A DNA stretch of 64,000 nucleotides, from assembly GCA_023014365.1 (NCBI GenBank), contig JAEBUN010000008.1, positions 1,116,001 to 1,180,000 of the forward strand, read 5' to 3'. Origin of the DNA: Lepiota brunneoincarnata. Taxonomy: Eukaryota; Basidiomycota; Agaricomycetes; Agaricales; Agaricaceae. The notes beneath the pieces were generated by a model that saw only the letters and a list, made by a program, of their open reading frames with translations, made no database searches and had not been told where the DNA came from. Position numbers and translations under genes: made by a program. Below, piece after piece: positions 44,951 through 56,791 of the stretch (its first letter is position 1; every line of letters begins with the position of its first letter).

Positions 44951-45568
44951 ATGACCACCCCCACAGAACCAGCCCCACACTCTGTTGCCGATCTCCTATC
45001 AGGCGCCTCCAACATCCGTGCCCAATATCTCAGCCAACTTGCTCATAAATGGCGACGTTCACACATCCAACCTCCCTTATTATACCGTCTTCTCCGAAGT
45101 TATAACCGTGACACACCGACAGCCTCGTTCTACCGCATCTACCAATTCTTTATACTTCACGATAATATCAACTTCCGAAACGAACTCGAATACTTTTGTT
45201 GCACGCACCCAGAGTGGTCTGTCGCTTCTCTACCCGAACCGGGCGCAAAGGACACGGACCCACTTCGCTACACTATCTTAGGAGTGCTCACCCAGTTGAT
45301 ATGTGATTCCTTCAACCGTCGTATTGGGTTGGGTTTACCTCGAGACGCACCTGCTATTATAGAAGATTTTGAAGAGCTCCAAGCGCGTCCCAAGGCTTAT
45401 GAAGAACCTCCGAAGTGGGCCAAACGAGCCCTAGATAAGCCGCTTGTGGAAAAAGTGTTCATTCCGAATGGTGAGGGAAGAACCTTGGGTGAGGACGATG
45501 AAGCTGTTAGTAAGGAGTTCAAGGACGTGGGTGTGATCGTTGAGATGCCTCATGTTCATTTTGTGTAG
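44951..45568 (+). CDS. Hypothetical protein, 205 aa, single exon
   Basis: One intronless open frame starts MTTPTEPAPHSVADLLSGAS and ends VEMPHVHFV. It contains FYRIYQFFILHDNINFRNEL, CCTHPEWSVASLPEPG and LGVLTQLICDSFNRRIGLGL. There is no signal peptide, membrane segment or known motif. The composition looks coding: varied residues, paired acidic and basic stretches, and CDS-like codon choice. It lies between the MFS array and the P450 array and faces the first P450. I do not recognise the family. Confidence 0.6.
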   Translation: MTTPTEPAPHSVADLLSGASNIRAQYLSQLAHKWRRSHIQPPLLYRLLRSYNRDTPTASFYRIYQFFILHDNINFRNELEYFCCTHPEWSVASLPEPGAKDTDPLRYTILGVLTQLICDSFNRRIGLGLPRDAPAIIEDFEELQARPKAYEEPPKWAKRALDKPLVEKVFIPNGEGRTLGEDDEAVSKEFKDVGVIVEMPHVHFV

Positions 45569-45931
45569 TCTTTGATTGCGTGGGTAAGTACTTAATAGTC
45601 CGTTCCTGCAGCGTTTTGTGCTTATAGTTGACTTAAATGCTTTAGTCTAGTTTGAAAGATGCATCAATCAAATCCTCCATATTTCGTGATAGATTATACA
45701 GTGGAGTGAGCGGCCCAGGGGGAAAGAGACATCACCATTAGGAAAAATGTAGGATATAGTTGGGCCACTTGGGCATCATATACGCTTCCTCGGGAAGATA
45801 TGTTGAGCCGCTTCAGCAACCAAATCAGCAACGCAGACCAGACATATGCACAAGTCATGCGCGGTTTGGTTATTTGCTTCCGGTTGTGCTCTTCGGTGTT
45901 CTCCCGGTGGAGACTGGAATCCAATAATATG

Positions 45932-46390
45932 CAGCCATCCTTCTGATGATCAACAACTACAGGCTTGGGGTGACTAACTTATCATCGGCGATGCTGACTT
46001 GGGTGGGGGCTATGTATGTCTCTACCTGATATCAGCTCAAGCGTGGATGACTAATTTGTATTTGCAATGTAGGGACGCTCATGGCGACGGTGTGGTGCAG
46101 TGAAAAAATGCGGGCCTGGGTTGATGTTGGCTACTCCACCCCAATATGGTGATTGGCTCGGGATAACTTCCGATATATCTCCTGTGAAATTTCGCCAATG
46201 TATCAGTCACCATTGCTTAGCATGTTTGTTGTCAACACCGATAATATCATAATGGGCACTCGTAATCATCCCCAGTATCAACGTATACTGATTAAGAGAT
46301 GAGATCTTCGCGAAAAGCTTCGCCTATTCGTTCGAAGGGCACTCTAGCAGACATGTATGGTTGCTTGGGAAAAGCAGCGGCCTTGCCCAG
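45932..46390 (+). pseudogene. 3' fragment of MFS copy 4 plus its flank
   Basis: TGATCAACAACTACAGGCTT, GACTTGGGTGGGGGCTATG, AAAAAATGCGGGCCTGGGTT and GATGTTGGCTACTCCACCCC match the last two exons of MFS copy 4. The match continues through its downstream flank (ACTTCCGATATATC, CATTGCTTAGCATG, CTCGTAATCATCCCCAGTA, GCCTTGCCCAGCCGAATAGC) corresponding to 42890-43135. It ends just before the 3' end of the first P450. The upstream MFS exons are absent. Confidence 0.88.
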
Positions 46391-46580
46391 CCGAATAGCA
46401 AGAAGAGTCTTAAAATGAACGAGCACCTAAATTATATGACGGTTAAACGTGTTTTGACCGGAGTCGCCGCCGTATTCGCCAAATACATCGAAATTTCACT
46501 ACGTCGATGCACAGAAGAACCAGAATCAAGAGTAAATAGACACACGATAGCTTTTCCAAAATTGATGCATGATACATCAA

Positions 46581-48795
46581 CTAAGCGGCAGCTCGCTTCC
46601 TGAACATCACTTTTGCCTTCGTATTTGGTAAATAAAAGGCCTCGAACCCGGAAATCGGTGGTCGTTCGAGGGAACCACCTTCAAGTTGCACATCATAAGT
46701 CAGAAGGACGTATGAAAGCATGGCCTTAAGTTCGTGAACTACAAAGAACCGACCAGGGCTGTGGAAGCACACGATATGTGAGTGGGTTCATTTCAAATAC
46801 TAGCCAAGGTCCAAGGAACGAGGACTGACCATGCATGTCGTCCGTGCCCGAAAATGAGTTGATCAAAATGGAGAGCAGCCATTTGGCGCTTTATACTATC
46901 CAGTTCGCTGTCTCCTTCCCTCATTTCAGAGAACCTGAAGGGTTTGAATGTGCGCGCATCTGGGAAGTACGCCTAGTTAAAGCTTGGTCAAAAGACCCTC
47001 GTAGATGTTGTCATACGCAAGGAGCCGAACCTCATCTTTGTGCATTGCTTCATGGGCGATGGCAACACAGGTACCAGCGGGGATGCGTGTACCGTCAGAC
47101 AGGGAGTAGTCCTTGAGGGCCTTACGGGTCATTAATACTGGATATAAATGTGTGAGTGGGTCGCATGATCAAGGCGCAACTTGGGGGCGAAAACTGACAG
47201 CATGCGAAGCCATTCAACCTCTGAGATTCCCTCAAGAAACTGTCAATTTTGCGCATTTTTTGCAGGGCCACCTTGGTCCATCCGTACTTTTGGATCATTT
47301 CCTGAGCCTCTTCACGCATCTCTTTGACACATTCAGGATGACTTGCAAGATCAAAAAGAATTTGCGTAAAGACCTGCACAATCATCAAGCATTTCTGCAG
47401 AGAAAACAACGGTGATGCGGGATAGAACAGACCATGCTACTAGTGTGGATGGCTGCAAAATTGATCCCTAGGATTCGCAAGGCGATGTCCTCGACGGTAC
47501 GCTGATACCCTTGGGCAATGTTCAGTAGCCAACTAATAAGATCGTTCTATGAGAGGCAAATTTAAATTCCGAATGTGAGTTCGGCCAATGACACCGACCG
47601 GTCTGTCAGGCCAGTCAGTGCCATATTTTTCGTCTTGGGCTAGCCTCTTCCTGATTGTCGGACCAAGATATGCAACTGCGCGCTTCAGACCCCTCGATCG
47701 TGTCGTTATGAACATTCCTATGAGCCTGCATACCACGTGTTAAACAGTCACCGGTGATCCCAGAGGCGATAGTAGAGTTTGACAAACACCCACGGTTTGA
47801 GAATATCTGGGAAGCAGTTGATAATCCTGGCACTGACGGCAACATCGATGGTGAATGTCTCATTGAGAGACCTATAACCAGGATCACGACCTGAATGCCA
47901 GCGACGAGGAATGAGTTTTGTCGACTTGGAGGTTGTAGCAGATTACTCACAAAATGGCAGGCCTACGAAGTATCTATTGGTAGTTCGACAAACAATATGC
48001 ATAACAGTCTCATACGCCGAGACAGACACCCAATCTAGAGGGGGGAATGTTATGATCACTACTCCGAACAGATTCAGTTAAAATATATATTTACTTACCC
48101 TCTTTCGGTGGAATATACTCCTTGAAGGATTCATTAATCTCGTCTTTGATGTCCTCGAACCTGACAGCCAGGTTGCGGGTAATGGATGAATGCACAATGG
48201 CGGTAGCGTATGGATCATTTTCAATCTCTGCTCCCATCGTGTACTTGGTTTGCGTGAACTAGGAAGAGCATCTTTCATTGTTGCACTGTTCACTGGCTCG
48301 ATCAGGTGTAGGGAGCTCACGTCAGAGATGGCATCTTTGGAAGATAGCTTGTCATCTGGAGCATGGCGGATATCGTCGAGTAGCTTCCGCCCACTGACAA
48401 CGACTAGCCATTTGGACATGTTCGCGATTTTGAATGCTTGACTGGGGTACTATTGAGCAGAATCGGGTGAGCGCCATGCATGCTCTGGGCGGATGAGGAA
48501 TCTGCTGACCCGGTCATATCCCTCCTGGATCAGCTCCTTGCCTGAGGTCATGTATTTGAATGCGGTGATATAGGAGGTTAAGACACCCGAGTAACCGATA
48601 GTAGGAACGTTATTTAACTACCAATGGAGGGAAGCTGCGTTTGGCAACAGATTAAAGAAGTCTAGTGAGAGGGAAACACACCGGGGATCTCCTTGCCTTA
48701 ACATATTTCCAGACAAGGGTTGTAGCGATATAGACCCCTGCGGCATAAACAGCTAGAGAGGGGAGGTCGAGATCACGAGCTGGCCATGACGACAT
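46581..48795 (-). CDS. Cytochrome P450, array copy A (about 511 aa, 12 exons)
   Basis: Twelve exons join in phase. There is an N-terminal anchor (LAVYAAGVYIATTLVWKYV) and the C-helix region (VHSSITRNLAVRFEDIKDEI). The I-helix reads NFAAIHTSSM, the K-helix ESQR (FLRESQRLNG), the meander FPDARTFKPFRFSEM, and the heme loop FGHGRHAC|PGRFF, with an intron inside the heme Cys codon. Family members are heme monooxygenases anchored in the ER that oxidise small hydrophobic compounds. The substrate is not predictable. The terminal exon is 46772-46581. All three copies share 3' flank sequence (AGTCTTAAAA...GAACGAGCACC), so the array grew by tandem duplication. Confidence 0.9.
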
Positions 48796-49689
48796 TGTGT
48801 GGCTAGATATAAGGCAGGCAGCAACCAGCTACTGAGCGTTTCTAATGTGGAACGCGAAAGAGTCGAGGTTGCGTCACACCGGAGGCCTAACTCGAACGAA
48901 AGCTGACTGTTGGCAACAATCGTATTTTGGGAAAGTAAGGCAAAAAGTCGTCGAGTGTGCCTCAACGGCCCTTTTATCTATTTGGCCTATTTGTTTACTT
49001 CTGTGGGCGAGATAGAGAGAAAAATTATGTCAGGTTCCCGTTGTGAGATATCAGATTGATTCATTAGTCTCCTCCCCATTGGAGTTGAGATCACACTGCG
49101 GGGACAAAACAGATCGACGTACGATATCACTTTCTTCGCAATCACGTTGGGAAATCCTTAGCGACATATTGGGTTCCATTCAAGGACGGGCCAGCAGATA
49201 TCTTCACTACACCGCCAACGTGACCAGATAAGTCACTGATATCTCGAGTGACGTGTCTTCAAAATATGCGGTTACATAACTTCACAACATCTATTAGTTA
49301 TTGTCTAGCTATTTCCATGAACGTAGTTGTAAGGTACTTCAAAATATATTGTAGACATATCTCAAAGATCCCCTGACGATATCACGAAATACATAATGGC
49401 AATATCTTGGTGATTGTATCAGCCCTTGTGACGACTGATCAGTCACTCGTTCCCCTGCGGTTGTGCAGCTTGAAGAGTCTTCTTGAGCTCTCGTGTGTGC
49501 ATGGCTCTGGCCCTTGTTGCTGCTCGCTTGGCTTCTCCAGTCACATGCAAATTCGCTGCCAGCTGGGTGCGAACCTCATGTGGATTCTTGTGAAGGGGGA
49601 TCGGGGCCCTTGGCTCATGTAGCGACAGAATTACACTACCTAACTTAGGATGGCTGTGGGGGAGTATGAATCAATTAATCGATCTGCCG
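48796..49689. other. Intergenic, promoter of P450 copy A
   Basis: The first about 250 bp match the region upstream of copy B (GGCCTATTTGTTTACTTCTG). Further on I see only short palindromes, for example GACTGATCAGTC near 49434. No gene is supported. Confidence 0.45.
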
Positions 49690-50015
49690 GACCGGCTAGC
49701 ATGCCGGGGTGCCTCCGGGACCCCGTACAGGTAGGTAGGAAGGGGGGGCTGGGCCTGGGGCATCCCTCCCACTCGGACCCCTCATGGCACGGTGCCTGAT
49801 GAGAGGCCGGCCCACTGCGTAGTCTTTTACACTATGGCTTTTTCGTCTGTCTGTCTGTGTGTAATTCCTTAGCCAGATCCTTACTTGAGCGTCAGGCCGG
49901 CCATCTCCGAAGATAGGGCAGCAAGCTGCGAAAGTGCGGGGTCTTGGAATCGAACCAAGATTATCTTTAGTTACGTATTTGAGTCGGATACTCGTGACCA
50001 ATACGCCTCAGTGGT
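49690..50015 (-). repeat. Possible tRNA-derived SINE-like element
   Basis: On the minus strand a canonical B-box GGTTCGATTCC is flanked by a perfect 5-bp T-stem (CTTGG...CCAAG). About 54 bp upstream stands an A-box-like TGAGGCGTATTGGT. No full acceptor stem can be formed, so this is not a functional tRNA. The downstream part contains TGTGTGTCTGTCTGTCTG-type repeats on the other strand and a GC-rich tail. The neighbouring sequence 50013-50115 is partly repeated at 50125-50185 (CTCATAT...CTGAGGAT...GAGG-ATCGTTATTACA). Confidence 0.35.
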
Positions 50016-50185
50016 TACTCTCATATGCCCCTGAGGATAGACGTACATCATTCCTCCTCTTTGTGATACCTAACTTACGAGTACCTCTGTACAGGTATAT
50101 TAAGAGGCATCGTTATTACAGGTCAGTATCGTGGTTTGCTCTCATATATCTCTGAGGATGAGTACTAAGAGGTATCGTTATTACA

Positions 50186-50650
50186 CTGAGGTGAAATTTC
50201 ACCAACGTATCTTCGTCAATGTATCAGTCACCATTGTATAGCTGTAAGGATGCCCACTTGAGGGCATCATTCACTAGGGACGAGGGTGCCTTGCGAGAAC
50301 ACAAGTGAGCAGAACCAACGTCTATTCAAGGGGGGGACTAAGGAACTCGACCCCTCCTAGCTACTATATACATGAGGTAGCGGATTCTAATAGATGTCAC
50401 GTCGAAGAAGTGCGACTCCTGGTGTAAGCCAGGTCCGCGGGCTTACAATAGCATGTTTATTGTCAACACTGATAATATCATACTAGGCGCTCGCAATCAT
50501 CCCAGTATCAACGTATATTGATGGAGAGATCAATTCTACACGAAAAGCTTTGTGTATCTAAAGCCTAGAGTACTACTCATTCAAAGGATACTCTGGCAGA
50601 AATATATGTTTTGGCGAATCAGAAATCTTGCCCAGCTGAATAGCAACAGG
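50186..50650 (+). repeat. Copy of the MFS copy 4 3' flank, interrupted by a solo LTR
   Basis: GGTGAAATTTCACCAACGTA, TCAGTCACCATTG, then after the LTR ATGTTTATTGTCAACAC, CGCAATCATCCCAGTATCAA and TCTTGCCCAGCTGAATAGC match 42898-43135 and 46180-46390. It ends where the P450 copy B 3' flank begins, exactly as in copy A. Confidence 0.85.
50243..50447. mobile_element. 205-bp solo LTR with ATAGC target duplication
   Basis: The insert starts TGTAAGGATGCCC and ends GCGGGCTTACA, so the terminal TGTAAG...CTTACA are inverted. It is flanked by ATAGC at 50238-50242 and 50448-50452. The empty site is preserved in the homologous flanks at about 42932 and 46218 (CATTGCTTAGC). It is of the short LTR type common for Copia-like elements; the family assignment is tentative. 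Confidence 0.9.
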
Positions 50651-50821
50651 CGTCTTAAAACGAACGGACATCTAAATTACGTGATGATTGAACGTGATTT
50701 GACTGGAGGCGTCCTCGTATTTGCAAGATACACCGAAATTTCACTATGTCGATACACAAAAGAATCAGAAAGAGTAACTAACACACAATAGCTTTTCCAA
50801 AAATTGTGCATGATACATCAA

Positions 50822-53037
50822 CTAAGCGGCAGCTCGCTCCCTGAACATCACTTTTGCCTTCGTATTTGGTAAACACAAAGCCTCGAACGCGGAAATCGGG
50901 GGTCGTTCGAGGGAACCACCTTCAAGTTGCACATCATAAGTCAGAAGAATGTACGCGAACATGGCCTTGAGTGCGTGAACTGCAAAGAACCGACCAGGGC
51001 TACGGAAGCACACGATTAGTGAGTGGGTTCATTTCGAGTACTAACCAAGGTCCAAGGAGGGAATACTGACCATGCATGTCGTCCGTGCCCGAAGATAAGT
51101 TGGTCAAAATTGAGAGCAACCATTTGGTGTTTAATACTATCCAGTTCGCCGTCTCCTTCCCTCATTTCGGAGAACCTGAAGGGTTTGAATGTGTGCGCAT
51201 CTGGGAAGCACGCCTAGTTAAAGCTTGTTCAACAAAGACCTTCATAGATTTTGTCATACGCAAGGAGCCGAACCTCATCTTTGTGCATTGGGTCATTGGC
51301 GATGGCAACACGGGTACCAGCGGGGATCTGTGTGCCATCAGACAGGGAGTAGTCCTTGAGGGCCTTACGGGTCATTATTACTGGGATATAAATATGTGAG
51401 CGGGTCGCATGATCAATGGCGTCACTTGGGGGCGAAAACTTACAAGATCCGAAACCGTTCAACCTGTGAGATTCTCTGAAGAAACTGTCGATTTTGTGCA
51501 TATTTTGCATGGCCGTCCCGGTCCATCCGTACTCTTGGATCATTTCCTGAGCCTCTTCACGCATCTCTTCGACGTGTTCGGGATGAATGGCAAGATCGAA
51601 AAGAACTTGCGTAAAGGCCTATACAATTATCTTTAAGTGTTTTTGCAGAGAAAGAAACGGTGAGGTGGGACAGAACAAACCATGGTACTAGTGTGGATGG
51701 CTGCAAAATTGATCCCTATGATTCGTAGGGCGATGTCCTCGACGGCACGCTGATACCCTTGGGCAATGTTCAGTAACCAACTTATAACATCGTTCTATAA
51801 GAAGGAAATTTGAATTTCAAAGGTGAGTTAGACCAATAACACTGACAGGTCTACCAGGCCAGTCAGGGCCATATTGTTCATCTTGGGCTAGTCTCTCCCT
51901 GATTGTCGGACCAAGATATGCAACGGCGCGCTTCAGACCCCTCGATCGTGTCATTGTGAACATTCCTACAAGCCTGCATACCAAGCGTTAAACTGATCCC
52001 AGAGGCGATAGTAGAGTTTAACAAAACACCTACGGCTTGAGAATATCTGGGAAGCAGTTGATAATCCTGGCACTGACGGCAACATCGATGGTGAATGTCT
52101 CATTGAGAGACCTATAACCAGGATCACGACCTAAATGCCAGCGACGAGGAATGAGTTTATTTAACTTGGGGGTTGTAGCAGACTACTCACACAATGGCAA
52201 GCCTACGAAGTATCTATTGGTAGTTCGACAAACAATATGCATGACAGTCTCATGCGCCGGAACAGACACCCAATCTAGACGGGAGGCATATGTTATGACC
52301 ACCACTCCGAACAGACTCAGGAAAATATTTATTTACTTACCCTGTTTAGGTGGAATATAATCCTTGAAGGATTCCATAATCTCGTCTTTGATGTCCTCGA
52401 ACCTGAGAGCGAGGTTGCGGGTAACGGATGAATGCACAATGTCGATATGATACGGATCATTTTCAATCTCTGCTCCCATCGTGTACTTGGTTTGTATGAA
52501 CTAGGCAGAGCACCGATCATTGTTGCACTATTCACTGGCTCAATCAGTCGAAAGGAGCTCACGTCAGCCATAACATCTCTAAAAGATAGCTTGTCCCCCG
52601 GAGCATGGCGGACATCGTCGAGCAGCTTCCGCCCACTGACAACGACTAGCCATTTGGACATGTTTGCGATTTTGAATGCTTGATTGGGGTACTAATGAGC
52701 AGAATCAGGTGAGCGCCATGGATGCTGTGCACGAATAAGGAATCTGCTGACCCGGTCATATCCCTCCTGGATCAGCTCCCTGCCTGAGGTCATATATTTG
52801 AGCGCGGTGATATAGGAGGTTAGGACACCCGAGTAGCCGATGGTAGGAACGTTATTTAACTATCAATGGAGGGAAGCTGCGTTTGGCGACGGGTTCAACA
52901 AGGCTAGTGACAGGGAAACACACTGGAGATCTCTTTGCCTCAACATATTTCCAGACAAGGGTTGTAGCGATATAGACCCCTACGGCATAGACAGCCAGAG
53001 AGGGGAGGTCGAGATCATGAGCCAGCCCAGACGACAT
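50822..53037 (-). CDS. Cytochrome P450, array copy B (about 511 aa, 12 exons)
   Basis: The exon layout is as in copy A and all junctions are in phase. Marks: MSSGLAHDLDLPSLAVYAVG, HSSVTRNLALRFEDIKDEIM, an AAIHTSTM I-helix segment, FFRESHRLNG (ESHR in the K-helix, so ExxR is kept), FPDAHTFKPFRFSEM, and FGHGRHAC|PGRFF. The first-exon frame appears to run on through VCFPVTSLVEP, but that stretch is intron 1 (GTGTGTTT...TTGATAG). From about 51545 to 52220 it is almost identical to copy C, including introns, while its ends are closer to copy A. Confidence 0.9.
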
Positions 53038-54100
53038 GGTGTGGCTAGATATAAGGCAGGCAGCAACCAGCTACTGAGCGTTTCTGACGTTGAGCGCGGA
53101 AGGGTCGAGGTCGCGTCACACTAGAGATCTAACTCGAACGAAAGCTGGCGATTGCTAACAATCGTGTGTCGGAAAGGTTCAAAGAAAAATGTCGAGTGTG
53201 CCTCGACGGCCTTTTTATCTATTTGGCCTATTTGTTTACTTCTGTAGGCGAGATAGAATCATGTCGGGTTCCCTTTTTGAGACACTTAATTTGAGCAGCT
53301 TGAGCAGCAGAACTCAACTCGTCAGCGGCGCGTCGTTGCTTGCTCTGGCTCGGGGCAGACGAAAGGCACATCAGTGGGACAGTGATTCCATCATGATATT
53401 CACATTCCGGCGTGGAGCTCTACTCAAAGCATGACAAACCCCAGCTTTTTGCACCTCAATAACCCTTGCATATTTTTCGATAAATCAAGCTGGAACATGG
53501 TATTTGCGCTGTTATCCTAAATATGGTAAGTGTCTGAAAGGATTAAGGGAGAAGCGGTAATCGAGGGGGGACACCGTCGATCAAGGGGTGAGATATAGTA
53601 TCTCAAAAGGGGAGCCCGACACAAGCAGCTTTGAACTTTTTGACGCCGAGTCTCCCGAAGGGGCTCCTCTCTTGCAGGGGCATGCGACAAATACAGTTAG
53701 TTCCAAACATGGCCCATTTGCATGCAAACACAGGACACGTATCAAGGATAAAAGTCATGTAAGAATTAGTAAAGCTACGATGACGCGAGTTAGGAAGCGG
53801 GGCATCTGGCGAGGCATGAGCCAGATGCATATGTTAATTCTTGCACGAGGCGGACACGTAACAAAGTCTTTTATTTTGTACTCTGCATTTATATACTGCG
53901 ACAAGCAAACTAGTGCTAAGATGCGGTGGGCCCACTGTATTAATAGATGGACCCCTTCAAGCGGTGAATTATCTACATAGGTGAAAGTCTGAAAAAAATG
54001 TGGAGGTTTCTAATAGTGTGGCATACTCTATGTGATAGTGAAGCGGCATCTGTAGCGAAAGCCGGCTCGAAGTAGAGATACTAATAAACTTAAGGTGAGA
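53038..54100. other. Intergenic between P450 copies B and C
   Basis: The copy B promoter (to about 53260) matches that of copy A. A plus-strand frame at 53588-53980 (FELFDAESPEGAPLL) has no recognisable family and no homologue beside the other P450 copies, so I do not call it. Confidence 0.4.
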
Positions 54101-54300
54101 TGCAAAATAGCGAGAAGAGTCTTAAAACGAACGAGCACCTAAATTACATGACAGTAAAACGTGACCTCAATGGAGTTGTCCTCGTATTTGCCAGATTCAT
54201 CGAAAATTCACTACTTCGATACACAGAAGAACCAGAATCAAGAGTAAATAACACACGGCCAGGGGGATAGCTTTCCCAAAATTTGTGCATAATAGATCAA

Positions 54301-56516
54301 CTAAGCTACAGCTCTCTTCCTGAACATCACTTTTGCCTTCGTATTTGGTAGAATGTTGAATTCGAACGAGGAAGTCGGTGGTCGTTCGAGGGAACCGTCT
54401 TCAAGTTGCACATCGTAAGTCAGAAGAATGTATGCAAACATAGCCTTGATTTCATTAACTGCAAAGAACCGACCAGGGCTGTGGAAGTACACGATCAGTG
54501 AGTGGGTTCACCCCGAGTACTAACTAAGGCCAAGGAATGAGCACAGACCATGCATGTCGTCCATGCCCGAAAATGAGTTGGTCAAAATTCAGGGCAACTA
54601 TTTGGTGCTTAATACTATCCAGTTCGCCGTCCCCTTCCCTCATTTCAGAGAACCTGAAGGGTTTGAATGTGTGCGCATCTGGGAAGCACGCCTAGTTAAA
54701 GCTTGGTCAAACAAGACCCTCGTAGTTTTTGTAATACGCAAGGAAGCAAACCTCATCTTTGTGCATTGGGTCACTGGCGACGGCAATATAGGTACCAGCA
54801 GGGATGCGTGTGCCATCAGACAAGGAGTAATCCTTGATGGCCTTACGGGTCATTATTACTGGGATATAAATGCATGAGCGGGTCCGCATGATCAAGGCGC
54901 AAACTGGGAGCGAAAACTCACAGGATCCGAGGCCATTCAACCTCTGAGATTCTCTTAAGAAACTGTCGATTTTGCGCATCTTCTGCATGGCAGCCTTGGT
55001 CCATCCGTGCTCTTGGATTATTTCCTGAGCCTCTTCACGCATCTCTTCGACGTGTTCGGGATGAATGGCAAGATCGAAAAGAACTTGCGTAAAGGCCTAT
55101 ACAATTATCTTTAAGTGTTTTTGCAGAGAAAGAAACGGTGAGGTGGGACAGAACAAACCATGGTACTAGTGTGGATGGCTGCAAAATTGATCCCTATGAT
55201 TCGTAGGGCGATGTCCTCGACGACACGCTGATACCCTTGGGCAATGTTCAGTAACCAACTTATAACATCGTTCTATAAGAAGGAAATTTGAATTTCAAAG
55301 GTGAGTTAGACCAATAACACTGACAGGTCTACCAGGCCAGTCAGGGCCATATTGTTCATCTTGGGCTAGTCTCTCCCTGATTGTCGGACCAAGGTATGCA
55401 ACGGCGCGCTTCAGACCCCTCGATCGTGTCATTGTGAACATTCCTACAAGCCTGCATACCAAGCGTTAAACTAATCCCAGAGGCGATAGTAGAGTTTAAC
55501 AAAACACCTACGGCTTGAGAATATCTGGGAAGCAGTTGATAATCCTGGCACTGACGGCAACATCGATGGTGAATGTCTCATTGAGAGACCTATAACCAGG
55601 ATCACGACCTGAATGCCAGCGACGAGGAATGAGTTTATTTAACTTGGGGGTTGTAGCAGACTACTCACACAATGGCAAGCCTACGAAGTATCTATTGCTT
55701 GTTCGACAAACAATATGCATGACAGTCTCATACGCTGGGACGGACACCCAATCTAGATGGGAGGCATATGTTATGATCATCACTCCGAACAGACTCGGTG
55801 AAAATATTTATTTACTTACCCTGTTTAGGTGGAATATAATCCTTGAAGGATTCCATAATCTCGTCTTTGATGTCCTCGAACCTGACAACTAGGTTGCGGG
55901 TAATGGATGAAGGCAAAATGGCGATATGATATGGGTCATCTTCAAGCTCTGCTCCCATCGTGTACTTGGTTTGCGTGAACTAGGAAGAGCATTTATCATT
56001 GTTGCACTGTTCACCGGATCGATAAAGTGCAAGGAGCTCACGTCAGAGATAGCATCTTTGAAAGATAGCTTGTCTTCTGGAGCATGGCGGACATCGTCGA
56101 GCAGCTTCCGCCCACTGACAACGACTAGCCACTTGGACAAGTTCGCGATTTTGAATGCTTGATTGGGATACTAATGAGCAGAATCAGGTGAACGCCATGG
56201 ATGGCCCGCACGAACGAGGAGTCTACTGACCTGGTCATATCCCTCCTGGATCAGCTCCCTGCCGGAGGTCATATATTTGAACGCAGTGATATAGGAGGTT
56301 AAGACACCCGAGTAACCGATAGTAGGAACGTCATTTAGCTACGAATGATGGAAAGCCTTGTTTGGCGATGGGCTCAACAAGTCTAGTGACAGGGAAACAC
56401 ACCGGGGATCTCTTCGCCTCAACATACTTCCAGACAAGGGTTGTAGCGATATAGATTCCTGCAGCATAAACAGCTAGAGAGAAGAGGCCGAGATCCCGAG
56501 CCAGCCCCGACGACAT
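54301..56516 (-). CDS. Cytochrome P450, array copy C (about 511 aa, 12 exons)
   Basis: All twelve exons are open and in phase. The start MSSGLARDLGLFSLAVYAAG is chosen by match to copies A and B, although the frame is open upstream to 56639. Marks: LPSSITRNLVVRFEDIKDEI, FLRESQRLNGLGS, RIPAGTYIAVASDPMHKDE, FGHGRHAC|PGRFF and a distinct C-terminus (TSSFEFNILPNTKAKVMF). Differences from B are concentrated at the two ends, which would include substrate-recognition regions. It is probably functional; the substrate is unknown. Confidence 0.9.
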
Positions 56517-56791
56517 GGTGTGCTGGATATGGGGCAGGCTGCAACCAGCTAGCTCTGTGAAACAGTCCAACATCACGACAACTTGCACACCCAACAGTTT
56601 TACGGGCCGAATGACAAACTCTTGCATGATAATCCTCACAAGCTCCGTAGGCGTGAGACCTCAGAAGCACACAAGGTCAATATGGCCGAGGTTTCTCCGG
56701 CGACAGCTGGAAAAGTCCGCTGACGTCATGTTTTGTATCGTGTCTACTATTACTTGCGGTAGATGGTTACATGGTAAGCGTAGTAGCCCGT

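Noticed and set aside
49955..50015. Functional tRNA gene on the minus strand
   Set aside because: T-arm is good, but no 7-bp acceptor stem or anticodon stem can be formed.
53588..53980. 130-aa open frame between P450 copies
   Set aside because: No counterpart beside the other P450 copies, no known motif, mixed composition; not supported.
56331..56639. Longer N-terminus for P450 copy C
   Set aside because: The upstream part (MRIIMQEFVIRPVKLLG) is absent from copies A and B, and the tail after RSP is intron 1.
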